In this document: one piece after another, positions 41,655 to 49,135 of the stretch
How positions within the stretch are numbered: the first letter of the stretch is position 1
Layout of the letters: each line of letters begins with the position of its first letter
Source: JANQOH01 sp965243325
GTDB lineage: Bacteria; Pseudomonadota; Alphaproteobacteria; UBA7887
Direction of reading: 5' to 3'
Assembly (NCBI GenBank): GCA_965243325.1
Contig: CBDEUQ010000003.1
Span: forward strand, 2,108,001-2,172,000
Length of the DNA: 64,000 bases
Notes under the pieces: generated by a model
What the model was told of the DNA's origin: nothing
Database searches by the model: none
The model's input: the letters and a program-made list of their open reading frames with translations, nothing else
Program-made: the position numbers and the translations under genes

Positions 41655-42776
41655 ATGGCCGGAAAGACCCTCACCGACGCCCGAATTGCAGCGCTGGTTC
41701 CACGCAAGACCGCATTCAATATCCGCGACCGTAAGCTCCCGGGCTTCGGCGTCCGGGTGACGCCTTCCGGGCGCAAGCGCTTCTTCGTCCACTGCCAGCA
41801 CCGTGGCGAACGCGTCTGGAAGATCGTTGGCGATGCCGACGCGTTGGATATTGGCGAGGCGCGGTCCATGGCCGAGGCCATGCTCGCCTCGATCAGGCGG
41901 GGCGAGGCCGCCCCGCCCGGGCCTGACGAGGCGCTGTTCGAAGCCATCGCCGAGACCGTGTTCCGGCAGCACGAAAGGGTCTGGAAGCCGCGCAGGCTCG
42001 CTGTCAATCGGTACTATCTCCGGAACCAGGTCCTGCCGCATTTCGCCGGACGCCCGGTCGCCGACATCGACAGCCGGGAGGTGCGCAACTGGTTCGCCTC
42101 GCTGGCGGCCACGCCGGTCGCGGCGGACAGGTCGATGCCCATCCTCTCCGTCATCATGCGGGAAGCGGAACGGGTGGGCATGCGCCCGGAGGGCTCCAAC
42201 CCCTGCCGCGGCCTCAAGCGATACCGCCGGAAGGGCCGCGAGCGGTTCCTGTCCGACGAGGAAATCCGCAGGCTGTCGGCGGTGCTGTCCGTACGGGCGG
42301 AACGTCGGCCTTCCGAGGTTGCCGCCGTCCGCCTGCTCCTGCTGACCGGATGCCGCAAGAGCGAGATCCTGGCGCTGCGCCGGTCCGACTACCGCGAGGG
42401 CCACCTGTTCCTCCGCGACTCCAAGACGGCACCCCGCACCGTCTGGCTGTCGGAGCCCGCGCGGGCAATCCTCGACCGGTTGCCATGGGCCGGCCGGTGG
42501 ATGTTTCCCGCGGCGCGCGGCGGCGGGCCCCGAAACGTGAATTGGCTCGACCGCTTCTGGCGGGATGTCCGCGCCGAGGCGGGGATCGAGAACGTCCGCA
42601 TTCACGACCTCCGCCATACGCACGCCAGCATCGCGCTGAGACAGGGTGCGACGGTGCTCGCCATCGGCAGGCTGCTCGGCCATGCCGATCCCAGGACCAC
42701 CCTCAAATATGCCCATCCCGCCGACGCGATGATCGCCGCTGCCGCGGAGACCGTCGGAAACGTGCTCGGGAGCTAA
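41655..42776 (+). CDS. Tyrosine recombinase/integrase 1 (intact)
   Basis: This protein has 373 residues from ATG 41655. The N-terminal DUF4102 arm-binding domain (LTDARIAALVPRKTAFNIRD) covers about 1-80 and the SAM-like core-binding domain about 95-190. The catalytic domain carries the full set: Arg234 in GCRKSE, His317 and Arg320 in HDLRHTHAS, His343 in LLGHADP and nucleophile Tyr352 in KYAHPAD. It should catalyse site-specific integration or excision. A second recombinase follows four bases after its stop (TAAGCCATG), an unusual tandem arrangement. The left duplicate at 36572 lacks the first domain. Confidence 0.93.
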   Translation: MAGKTLTDARIAALVPRKTAFNIRDRKLPGFGVRVTPSGRKRFFVHCQHRGERVWKIVGDADALDIGEARSMAEAMLASIRRGEAAPPGPDEALFEAIAETVFRQHERVWKPRRLAVNRYYLRNQVLPHFAGRPVADIDSREVRNWFASLAATPVAADRSMPILSVIMREAERVGMRPEGSNPCRGLKRYRRKGRERFLSDEEIRRLSAVLSVRAERRPSEVAAVRLLLLTGCRKSEILALRRSDYREGHLFLRDSKTAPRTVWLSEPARAILDRLPWAGRWMFPAARGGGPRNVNWLDRFWRDVRAEAGIENVRIHDLRHTHASIALRQGATVLAIGRLLGHADPRTTLKYAHPADAMIAAAAETVGNVLGS

Positions 42777-43105
42777 GCCATGCCTGCCAGCGATCGAAGG
42801 AAGCTCACTGACGCCGCCATCGGGCGGCTCCGCCCCGGCGAGCGGGAATATACCGTCTGGGACAGATCCGTGCCCGGCCTCGGGGTCCGCGTGCGCCCGA
42901 CCGGCGCGAAGACCTACGTTCTGCTGGAGGAGATCGGAGGACGCACGAAGCGGATTTCGCTCGGGCCGGTCTCGACGTTGGCGGTGGCGGAAGCGCGGCG
43001 GGCGTGTCATGAGCGCCGGGCCAGACCCGGGATGGCGGGGGCCGACATTCCGGCGCGTGCTGTCCCGCAGTTGCGGGATTTCGTCGAAGGCGAATGGAAG
43101 GCGGC
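41799..43105 (+). repeat. Duplicated recombinase segment, right copy
   Basis: This is the partner of 36572-37878 at a constant 5227-bp offset. The right copy includes the intact recombinase 1 from residue 49 on and the first 108 codons of recombinase 2. Identity is near 99% from about 36820/42047 to the right end, and much lower in the approximately 125-bp patch before that. Confidence 0.9.
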
Positions 43106-43740
43106 GCATTTCCACCGCTACAAGCCGGCCACCCGGAGGGGCCATGCGGTACGTGCTCGAAGGACGGATATTGCCGGCCTTCGGATCGAAGCCGCTCGAT
43201 CACATCGCCCCGGCGGAGGTGAGGAAGTGGTTCGACGCCTACAGCCGCGCGGCGCCCGGCGGCGCCAACAAGGGCATCGCGCTCCTCCGCCAGATCATGA
43301 ACTTCGCGATCGCGCGGGGGTATGTCGAGAAGAACCCGACATGGGGCATCAGGCCCAACAGGCGCCCGAAACTCACGCGCTTCCTCTCGCGCGAGGAAAT
43401 CTCTCGCGCGAGGAAATCGCCCGGCTGCACCGGGCGCTGGACCGGCGGACCGGAGAAGGCAGCCGCCAGCAGGCGGACATCATCCGGCTGCTTCTGCTCA
43501 CCGGCTGTCGCAGGGGCGAGATCCTTGGGCTGCGCTGGTCCGAGGTTCAGTCGGACGGGTTGGCGCTCAGCGACTCCAAGACGGGGCCGCGACAGGTACC
43601 GTTCAACGTCCAGGCCCGGGCCATCCTCGACAGGCAGCTGCGGACGGAAAGCCCCTTCGTGTTTCCGTCGCCGCTCGATCCGTCCCGACCGCGCAGCCGC
43701 GAGCTCTCGATCTGGGGTCGGGTCCGCGAGGAGGCCGGAC
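42780..43740 (+). pseudogene. Tyrosine recombinase 2 (frameshifted, C-terminus missing)
   Basis: ATG 42780 opens a DUF4102 recombinase (KLTDAAIGRLRPGEREYTVW). Near 43140 the family frame shifts by +1 (MRYVLEGRILPAFGSKPLDH, then VRKWFDAYSRAAPGGANKGI). It returns to the first frame at a 17-bp tandem duplication, 43384-43417 (LSREEIARLHRALDRRTGEG). GCRRGEILGL supplies the first catalytic Arg. At about 43740 the sequence switches to a dctP fragment, so the HxLRH box and Tyr are gone. The reading frame continues to 43802 through unrelated sequence. The gene cannot encode an active recombinase. Confidence 0.85.
43384..43417 (+). repeat. 17-bp perfect tandem duplication
   Basis: CTCTCGCGCGAGGAAAT occurs twice back to back (43384-43400 and 43401-43417) within recombinase 2. 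Seventeen bases shift the frame by +2, which cancels the earlier +1 shift near 43140, so the downstream codons return to the frame of the start codon. Confidence 0.95.
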
Positions 43741-43954
43741 CGACGACGCTGATCTCGACCTCGCCCGCGCACTCCTCGTTGACCTTCTCGGCCCACTCGT
43801 AGAAGTGCTTGGCGACGATCACCCGCTGGGGCAGGAAGCTCGCCGCCTTGAGCTTGACCGCCTCCGCCTGGGCGGCGGGAACGCCCGACCCGGCGGCCGC
43901 GAGCGCCGCCAGCAGGGCCGGGGCGACCGCCCCCGATATCCGCTTCAGCGTCAT
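43740..43954 (-). pseudogene. TRAP binding protein (dctP) N-terminal fragment
   Basis: From ATG 43954 on the minus strand, about 71 residues start with a cleavable signal (AVAPALLAALAAAGSGVPAA, AQA), then KLKAASFLPQRVIVAKHFYE and EWAEKVNEECAGEVEISVVG. This is the start of a DctP-type TRAP receptor. It ends at the junction with recombinase 2. The start and promoter side are intact, so a truncated secreted peptide could still be made. It is not a copy of the DctP at 28064, which has a Tat signal and a different sequence. Confidence 0.8.
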
Positions 43955-44139
43955 GTCGATTCCTCCGGGTCGGTTCGATGGGAGCGGGCCGGAGCCGGAC
44001 GCGCGCGCCGGTCGCCGTCCGAGAATATTCACCGCGCCTCGGGCGGGACATCGGGCCGCAGCCGTGCGGTTCGACTGCGCCCACGCCCCTCCGCTACACT
44101 GCGGGTTCGCCAGAACAAGCCATCGGGAGGAGCCGCCCC

Positions 44140-45237
44140 GTGCACGTCGTCGTCTGTGGGGGCGGGGTCATCGGAGCCGCCACCGCGTTCTACCTGACCG
44201 AGCTCGGCGCCGAGGTCACCCTCGTCGAGCGCTGCGAGCTGGCGGCCGCTGCCTCGGGCAAGGCCGGCGGCTTCCTCGCCCGTGACTGGTGCGACGGCAA
44301 CGCGATGGGGCCCCTCGCGCGCGCGAGCTTCGACCTGCACGCGGAGCTCGCGGAGCGGCTCGACGCCGACTACGGATACCGCCGGGTGGACACCCTGATG
44401 GTGGCGGGGGCCGACGAGGGGTCGGTCTCGGCGTATGCGCGGCTGCCCGCCTCCTCGTGGCTCGACGGCAACTGCGCCGTCAACGGCCGCATCGGCACCC
44501 CGGAGACCACTGCGCAGGTCGAGCCGGGGGCGTTCACCCGCGCCCTCGTCGACGCCGCCCGCCGGAGCGGCGGGGCGCGGGTCCGGATCGGCACGGTGGA
44601 CGGGCTCCTCGCCGCAAGCGGCCCCGGCGGGGCGGTGGGCGGGGTGGTGGTGGACGGCGACCGGATCGCGGCCGACGCGGTCGTGCTCGCCATGGGACCT
44701 TGGACCGCGCTCGCCGGGCAATGGATCCCGCTCCCGCCCATCGGGGGCCTCAAGGGATGCAGCATCACCCTGCGGCCGGACTTCGAGGTCCCGGCCGAGA
44801 TGCTGTTCTGCGAGTACCGCACCGCGGGCGGAGAGACCCTTTCGCCCGAAATCTACCCGCGGCCCGACGGCGAGGTGTGGGTGTGCGGGATGTCGGACGA
44901 CCAACCGGTCCCGATCGATCCCGCGAACGTCCACGTCGACGACGCGCGCTGCGACGAGCTCCGGCGCATCGCGGGGACGCTCGCGACGGGGCTCGGCAAC
45001 GCGGAGATCACGCGCCGCCAAGCCTGCTACCGTCCAATCTGCGCCGACGCGATGCCGCTTCTCGGACCGGCGCCCGGCGGACGCCCCGGCGTCTTCGTCG
45101 CCACCGGCCACAACTGCTGGGGGATCCTGAACGCCCCGGCGAGCGGCAAGGCGATGGCGGAACTCGTCGCCCTCGGCGGGGCGCGCTGCGTCGACCTCGC
45201 CCCCTTCAACCCTACCCGCCTCCTCGAGGCGGCGTAG
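44140..45237 (+). CDS. FAD-dependent amino-acid oxidase-type oxidoreductase (DAO family)
   Basis: This protein has 365 residues from GTG 44140, with GGGAGGAG 9 bp upstream. The FAD dinucleotide fold VVVCGGGVIGAATAFYLTEL is at 2-21, with the ribose-binding Glu in VTLVERCELA. DAO-family marks follow: SGKAGGFLARDWC, VEPGAFTRALVDAARRSGGA, VVLAMGPWTALAG, and the C-terminal RPICADAMPLLGPAPG...GVFVATGHNCWGILNAPASG. It likely oxidises an amino acid or a secondary amine, giving H2O2 or passing electrons on. It is divergent from the truncated dctP, so a shared regulatory region (43955-44139) is plausible. Confidence 0.9.
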   Translation: MHVVVCGGGVIGAATAFYLTELGAEVTLVERCELAAAASGKAGGFLARDWCDGNAMGPLARASFDLHAELAERLDADYGYRRVDTLMVAGADEGSVSAYARLPASSWLDGNCAVNGRIGTPETTAQVEPGAFTRALVDAARRSGGARVRIGTVDGLLAASGPGGAVGGVVVDGDRIAADAVVLAMGPWTALAGQWIPLPPIGGLKGCSITLRPDFEVPAEMLFCEYRTAGGETLSPEIYPRPDGEVWVCGMSDDQPVPIDPANVHVDDARCDELRRIAGTLATGLGNAEITRRQACYRPICADAMPLLGPAPGGRPGVFVATGHNCWGILNAPASGKAMAELVALGGARCVDLAPFNPTRLLEAA

Positions 45238-45420
45238 CGACGCGATGCTCCCGCATGTGCCGCCGCGCGGCGGACGGAACCCGAGCGGCCGGTCGCCGCT
45301 GCCGCCAGCGATCTCGACCTTGCCCCCACCGGCCGGTGTCGGACCGGCCTCCATCGGTTCTGGTTTCGACACGCAGCGCGTACAGTTGCGTCGGTTCGAC
45401 ACCGAGGAGGGGAGGGGAAC

Positions 45421-46203
45421 ATGACGGTCGGCAAGCGGCTCGAGAACAAGGTGGCGATGATTACCGGCGGCGCGTCCGGAATCGGGGCGGCGAGCGCAAG
45501 GCTCTTCGCCGAGCACGGGGCGGCGGTCGTGATCGCCGACATCAACGACAACCTCGGCCCCAAGGTGGTTGGCGAAATCGAGTCGGAAGGCGGCTCGGCC
45601 CTCTACGTCCACCTCGACGCCTCGTCGGAGGACGAGTGGTGCGAGGCAATGGCAGCGGTCGACGAGCGCTTCGGCCGGCTCGACATCATGCTCAACGGAG
45701 CCGGGGTTTCGGGAAGGCTCCCGGACGGCTCCGCCGCGCCGAGGGTCGGGGACGCCAACCTCGAGAACTGGGACCGCATCATGTCGGTCAATGCGACCGG
45801 GGTGTTCCTCGGCACGAAGTACGCCATCGAGCCGATGCTGAAGGCGGGCGGCGGCTCGATCATCAACATCTCGTCGATCTACGGCATCGTCGGCTCGGAG
45901 CACAACGCGGCCTACCACGCCTCCAAGGGGGCGGTGCGCACGTTCTGCAAGTCGGCCGCCGCCCAGTACGCGACGGAGGGGATCCGGGTGAACTCGGTGC
46001 ACCCCGGCTTCGTCGACTCCCCGATGACCCAGGCGATCCACGACAACCCGGAGCGCGCCTCGCCTCGCCTCGCCCAGACCCCGATGGGTCGCTTCGGGCA
46101 GCCGATCGACATCGCCAACGGGTGTTTGTTCCTCGCCTCCGACGAGTCCCGGTGGATGACCGGCGCGGAGCTCGTGATCGACGGAGGGATGACCGCCGTC
46201 TGA
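45421..46203 (+). CDS. Short-chain dehydrogenase/reductase
   Basis: This protein has 260 residues from ATG 45421, with GAGGAGGGGAGG immediately upstream. It is a classical SDR: NAD(P) loop TGGASGIG (about 15-22), the acidic ADIND end of beta-2 suggesting NAD preference, NGAG in LNGAGVSG, and catalytic Ser (about 151, NISSIYG), Tyr165 and Lys169 in YHASKG. The C-terminus has GCLFLASDESRWMTGAELVIDGG. It oxidises a hydroxyl or reduces a ketone. With the FAD oxidase upstream and the broken GMC gene downstream it looks like a fragmentary catabolic operon. Confidence 0.93.
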   Translation: MTVGKRLENKVAMITGGASGIGAASARLFAEHGAAVVIADINDNLGPKVVGEIESEGGSALYVHLDASSEDEWCEAMAAVDERFGRLDIMLNGAGVSGRLPDGSAAPRVGDANLENWDRIMSVNATGVFLGTKYAIEPMLKAGGGSIINISSIYGIVGSEHNAAYHASKGAVRTFCKSAAAQYATEGIRVNSVHPGFVDSPMTQAIHDNPERASPRLAQTPMGRFGQPIDIANGCLFLASDESRWMTGAELVIDGGMTAV

Positions 46204-46220
46204 GGCGGCCGGGAGGGGTG

Positions 46221-46262
46221 GTGGCGGAAAGGCAATACGACTTCATCGTGGTCGGAGCGGGC
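46221..46262 (+). pseudogene. GMC oxidoreductase N-terminal fragment
   Basis: GTG 46221 with GGGAGG upstream begins AERQYDFIVVGAG, the FAD-binding start of glucose-methanol-choline oxidoreductases. After VVGAG the family sequence ends abruptly. The following 46263-46400 reads in another frame SLIVVPRHGGKVWYDDQREA then AHRQIYQGDETVDYAFMG, a piece of a different protein that I do not recognise. It marks a deletion/insertion junction. Confidence 0.6.
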
Positions 46263-46540
46263 GAGCTCGCTCACTCATCGTCGTGCCGAGACACGGCGGC
46301 AAGGTCTGGTACGACGACCAGCGCGAAGCCCATCGGCAGATCTACCAGGGCGACGAAACCGTGGACTACGCGTTCATGGGCGCCGATCCGCTGACAACCG
46401 CTGCCGGGCCCGAATCCTTCGCCGGAATCTTTCGTCTCCGTCAGCCACCCGCGTGCAACCGCCCGCCGCCGGTCGCCGGCCGCACCGGGTCCGGCGGGCG
46501 CGCCGCCGTCCCGCCGCCGTCCCGCCGCCGTCCGCGCCCT

Positions 46541-46825
46541 TCAGCCGCCCGACGGCACCAGCTCCACGCTCAGCCGCGTGCCCGTCGCTTCCGCGTAGCG
46601 GCGCAGCGTGGCGAAGGACGGCGATACCCGCCCGCCTTCCAGCCGCGCGACCGCCGACTGCGTCGTCCCCAGCCGCCGGGCAAGCTCCGCCTGCGTCAGC
46701 TTCGCCGCCGTACGGGCGCGCACCAGCGCCTCGACCAGCGCGTACTCCTCGTCGATGCGCGCATATTCCTCGCGGAACTCCGGATCCTCCATGAAGCGCG
46801 CCTTCAGGTCCTTGAGCTTCGTCAT
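46541..46825 (-). CDS. HigA-like XRE antitoxin
   Basis: This protein has 94 residues from ATG 46825, with a 4-bp overlap with the toxin stop. The helix-turn-helix is LTQAELARRLGTTQSAVARL (about 47-66), then EGGRVSPSFATLRRYAEATG and LSVELVP. An N-terminal acidic region KLKDLKARFMEDPEFREEYA may bind the toxin. Toxin-first order and XRE partner fit HigBA-type type II modules. It should repress its own promoter with the toxin through the palindrome upstream of the toxin gene. Confidence 0.9.
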   Translation of the reverse strand: MTKLKDLKARFMEDPEFREEYARIDEEYALVEALVRARTAAKLTQAELARRLGTTQSAVARLEGGRVSPSFATLRRYAEATGTRLSVELVPSGG

Positions 46826-47145
46826 GGCCTCACCTGCCTCATCCGTTCCCGGGCGGTCGCGAGCGCGCGCCGCGGCGTTCTGCGCGACTTCTTCGCGAAC
46901 ACGTGCAGCACCACCACCCGCCGGCCCGCCGCCGTCACGTAAATCCCCCGCGCGATGCCTCCTTCGGCCCACACCCGCAACTCCCACAGCTTGCCGTCGA
47001 GATGACGGACGTGCGGGGCGCGAAGCGCCTCCAGGCCGACATTCTCCACCACCTCCAGCAGCCGCAGCATCCGGGCGCGCAACGCCACCGGCAGCGCCTC
47101 GATTTCGGCGTCGACGGCCGAGACCGTTTCGACCGTCCAGTTCAT
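46822..47145 (-). CDS. HigB/RelE-like (Gp49 family) toxin
   Basis: This protein has 107 residues from ATG 47145 (47154 is an alternative start that would lie inside the operator). The sequence matches phage-derived Gp49/HigB-like RelE toxins: SAVDAEIEALPVALRARMLR, then VRHLDGKLWELRVWAEGGIA and VVVLHVFAKKSRRTPRRAL. The LWELR and VLHVFAKKS motifs are diagnostic. It probably cleaves mRNA on the ribosome. The gene precedes its antitoxin, as in higBA. Confidence 0.9.
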   Translation of the reverse strand: MNWTVETVSAVDAEIEALPVALRARMLRLLEVVENVGLEALRAPHVRHLDGKLWELRVWAEGGIARGIYVTAAGRRVVVLHVFAKKSRRTPRRALATARERMRQVRP

Positions 47146-47179
47146 GCAGGTCATATAGCGTATCCGCTATATGACCTGC
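47146..47179 (-). promoter_or_regulatory. Perfect 15-bp palindromic operator of the higBA-like operon
   Basis: GCAGGTCATATAGCG (47146-47160) and CGCTATATGACCTGC (47165-47179) are exact inverted repeats around TATC. They contain TATAGCG..CGCTATA, the sort of site bound by HigA dimers, and end one base before the toxin ATG. Any promoter -10 must lie inside, so binding would repress. A transcript would be leaderless or nearly so. Confidence 0.75.
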
Positions 47180-47394
47180 AAGCGCCCGCCTCTGGCATCG
47201 GCGGGCGGTGGCGTCGGCGTGCCGCGCGAACCCGCCCTCGCACTGCCGCCGCCGCGCCTCCCCGGCACTGACGCCGCCGCCGCGCTCCGCGCCGGCAGGG
47301 GGAGAGCTGTGGCCGTGAGCGGGCCGGCGGCGGTGCGTCCGGGGGAGGGCGTTCCGCCGCCGTTTCCCATCCTCGGCACGAAGGAGACGGCACC

Positions 47395-47835
47395 ATGACG
47401 GCAGCGATGGCGCTCCCCGGCAACACGGCGGCGATCTTCCTGACCCATTTCTTCGGATCCGGCCTGGCCGACGACGACCGCCATGTGGTCGAGCGGTTCA
47501 AGGCCATGGCGGACGGTGACACTCGCCGCTGCCCGGACGCGGCCCCGGCGGCGAAAAGCGGCCGGCGCAAGACGAAGGCGGCAACCGTCACGCTGAAGGC
47601 GGTGAAGGAGCTGCGGCCGGCGCCCACGGAGATCATCGTCTGCACCGGGCTGCGCACCCGCGGCGGGGTGCAATATTGGGGGGCATATCGACGGCATTCC
47701 TGGGCGTCCGCCGCCGCCATGAACGGCGTGGACATGGCGACCATCGCAAAGCCGCTCCGTCATGCCTTGGTGGAGGCGGCGGAAACGCTCGGTAGTATCG
47801 TCGCGGAGGCCATGGCATCGGCACGGAAAACCTGA
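47395..47835 (+). CDS. Chimeric ORF ending in a recombinase tail
   Basis: This frame has 146 residues from ATG 47395, which has AAGGAG 8 bp upstream. Residues about 1-90 (MALPGNTAAIFLTHFFGSGL, then RHVVERFKAMADGDTRRC) are unrecognised. From about residue 100 the sequence is the C-terminal end of a tyrosine recombinase: RRHSWASAAAMNGVDMATIA then KPLRHALVEAAETLGSIVAE, equal to the relic at 33070-33213 but with the Trp intact. The catalytic Arg box and Tyr are not both present, so it is not an active recombinase. The good ribosome site suggests that it may be translated. Confidence 0.45.
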   Translation: MTAAMALPGNTAAIFLTHFFGSGLADDDRHVVERFKAMADGDTRRCPDAAPAAKSGRRKTKAATVTLKAVKELRPAPTEIIVCTGLRTRGGVQYWGAYRRHSWASAAAMNGVDMATIAKPLRHALVEAAETLGSIVAEAMASARKT

Positions 47836-48469
47836 TTCGATGTCGGCACGCGGCCTTTTCCGGAGTCCGTCGTTCCAGTATCCGTGGTCGACAACCGAAC
47901 CTGGAGTACGCATGTCACTGTTGGTAACCGGCCTCGCGCTGTTCATCGCAATCCACCTGATACCGGGCGCTCCGCGGTTGCGCGCCGCCTTGGTGGAGCG
48001 GTTGGGAGAGAAGCCCTATCGCGGCGTGTTCGGCGCGGTCGCGTTGCTCTCTCTGGTGGCCGTCGTGTGGGGCTTCTCGCGCTCCCCCTTTGAAGAGGTC
48101 TACGCGCCCCCGGCCTGGGGCCACCAGGCATCGATGATCCTGGTGCCGTTCGCTCTGGTGCTGTTCGCTGCGGCCAACATGCCCACCCGCATACGAGCCG
48201 CGGTCCGCCATCCGATGCTGCTCGGGCTGCTGCTGTGGGCCTTCGCCCACCTCCTTTCCAATGGCGAAGTCCGCTCCGTCGTGCTGTTCTGCGGCTTCGC
48301 ATTGTTCGCGGTGGTCGGGATCCTCAGCGCGGTAGCGCGAGGCAAGGGCCCGCCGAAGGAGCCGGTACCCCGAATCGCCATGGACATCGCCGCCGTTATC
48401 GGCGGCTTCATTGCCGCCGCGCTCCTGGCGGGGCTTCACGGCACGCTCTTCGGTGTGCCGGTGATGTAA
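47692..48469 (+). repeat. Direct repeat, right copy (integrase tail plus nnrU)
   Basis: This is the partner of 33070-33846. The right copy continues into intact rsmD and so is probably the original chromosomal locus; the left copy ends in a 65-bp rsmD fragment. Confidence 0.9.
47912..48469 (+). CDS. NnrU-family membrane protein (right copy)
   Basis: This 185-residue protein is almost identical to the copy at 33289, with a handful of substitutions (Val/Thr at residue 6, Gly/Val at 39, Gly/Cys near 125, Val-Ser/Leu-Ser near 136). It has about six hydrophobic segments and the family blocks ERLGEKPYRG and AAVRHPMLLGLLLWAFAHLL. It converges on rsmD 108 bp away, the ordinary backbone neighbour. 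Involvement in respiratory nitrogen-oxide metabolism is inferred from the family name only. Confidence 0.9.
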   Translation: MSLLVTGLALFIAIHLIPGAPRLRAALVERLGEKPYRGVFGAVALLSLVAVVWGFSRSPFEEVYAPPAWGHQASMILVPFALVLFAAANMPTRIRAAVRHPMLLGLLLWAFAHLLSNGEVRSVVLFCGFALFAVVGILSAVARGKGPPKEPVPRIAMDIAAVIGGFIAAALLAGLHGTLFGVPVM

Positions 48470-48577
48470 TGGTATCCCGGAGTGGCGACGCTTCGCGGCC
48501 GGCGTAGGGGGTGCTCTCGCCGATCGCTCCCTCCGGCACCGCGGTTCGGGGACTGTTTCCGCAAGTGCGCGCCGGTC

Positions 48578-49135
48578 TCACACCCGACGCAGGAAGCTGA
48601 CCGCCGCGCGGCCGTAGCGGCGGCGCGTCACCGGCTCGAAGCCATGGGTGGCCGGCGGCCGTTCCGCCGCCGCGTGCTCGAGAACGACGACGGCGCGGGG
48701 CGCCAGCCAGCCCGCCGCCGCCAGCGCGCCGAGCGCCGCCGCACCGAGCGCCGTGCCGTAGGGCGGGTCGAGAAAGGCGATCTCCGCCGCCGCGGGCGCC
48801 GGCCCCGGGTCCGTCGCGTCGCGCCGGTGCACCGCCGCCTGCGCCGCCAGCCCGAGCGCCGCGAGATTCGCGCGGATGACGGCGACCGCGCCCGCCTCGC
48901 CGTCGATGAAATGGGCGCGCCCCGCGCCCCGCGACAGCGCCTCGATTCCCAGCGCGCCGGTGCCGGCGAAAGCGTCGAGCACGGTGGCCCCGGCGAGCGC
49001 CGCGTCGGCGAAGGCGGCGTTGTGCGCCAGGACGTTGAAGATGCCCTCCCGGGTGCGGCTGCCGGTCGGCCGGACGGCCGCGCCGGGCAGGGATGCGAGG
49101 CGCCGTCCGCGCAGGCGCCCGCCGGCGATTCTCAC
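48578..49135 (-). CDS. rsmD: 16S rRNA (guanine(966)-N2)-methyltransferase RsmD
   Basis: This protein has 185 residues from GTG 49135, whose GTGA overlaps the pseudouridine synthase stop. It is a SAM-dependent methyltransferase: VRPTGSRTREGIFNVLAH (RNA-binding start), VLDAFAGTGALGIEALSRGA (SAM motif I, about 51-70), and the catalytic DPPYG at about 123. It methylates G966 of 16S rRNA during small-subunit assembly. The operon rluB-rsmD is standard in proteobacteria. A 65-bp internal fragment of this gene occurs at 33949. Confidence 0.95.
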   Translation of the reverse strand: MRIAGGRLRGRRLASLPGAAVRPTGSRTREGIFNVLAHNAAFADAALAGATVLDAFAGTGALGIEALSRGAGRAHFIDGEAGAVAVIRANLAALGLAAQAAVHRRDATDPGPAPAAAEIAFLDPPYGTALGAAALGALAAAGWLAPRAVVVLEHAAAERPPATHGFEPVTRRRYGRAAVSFLRRV

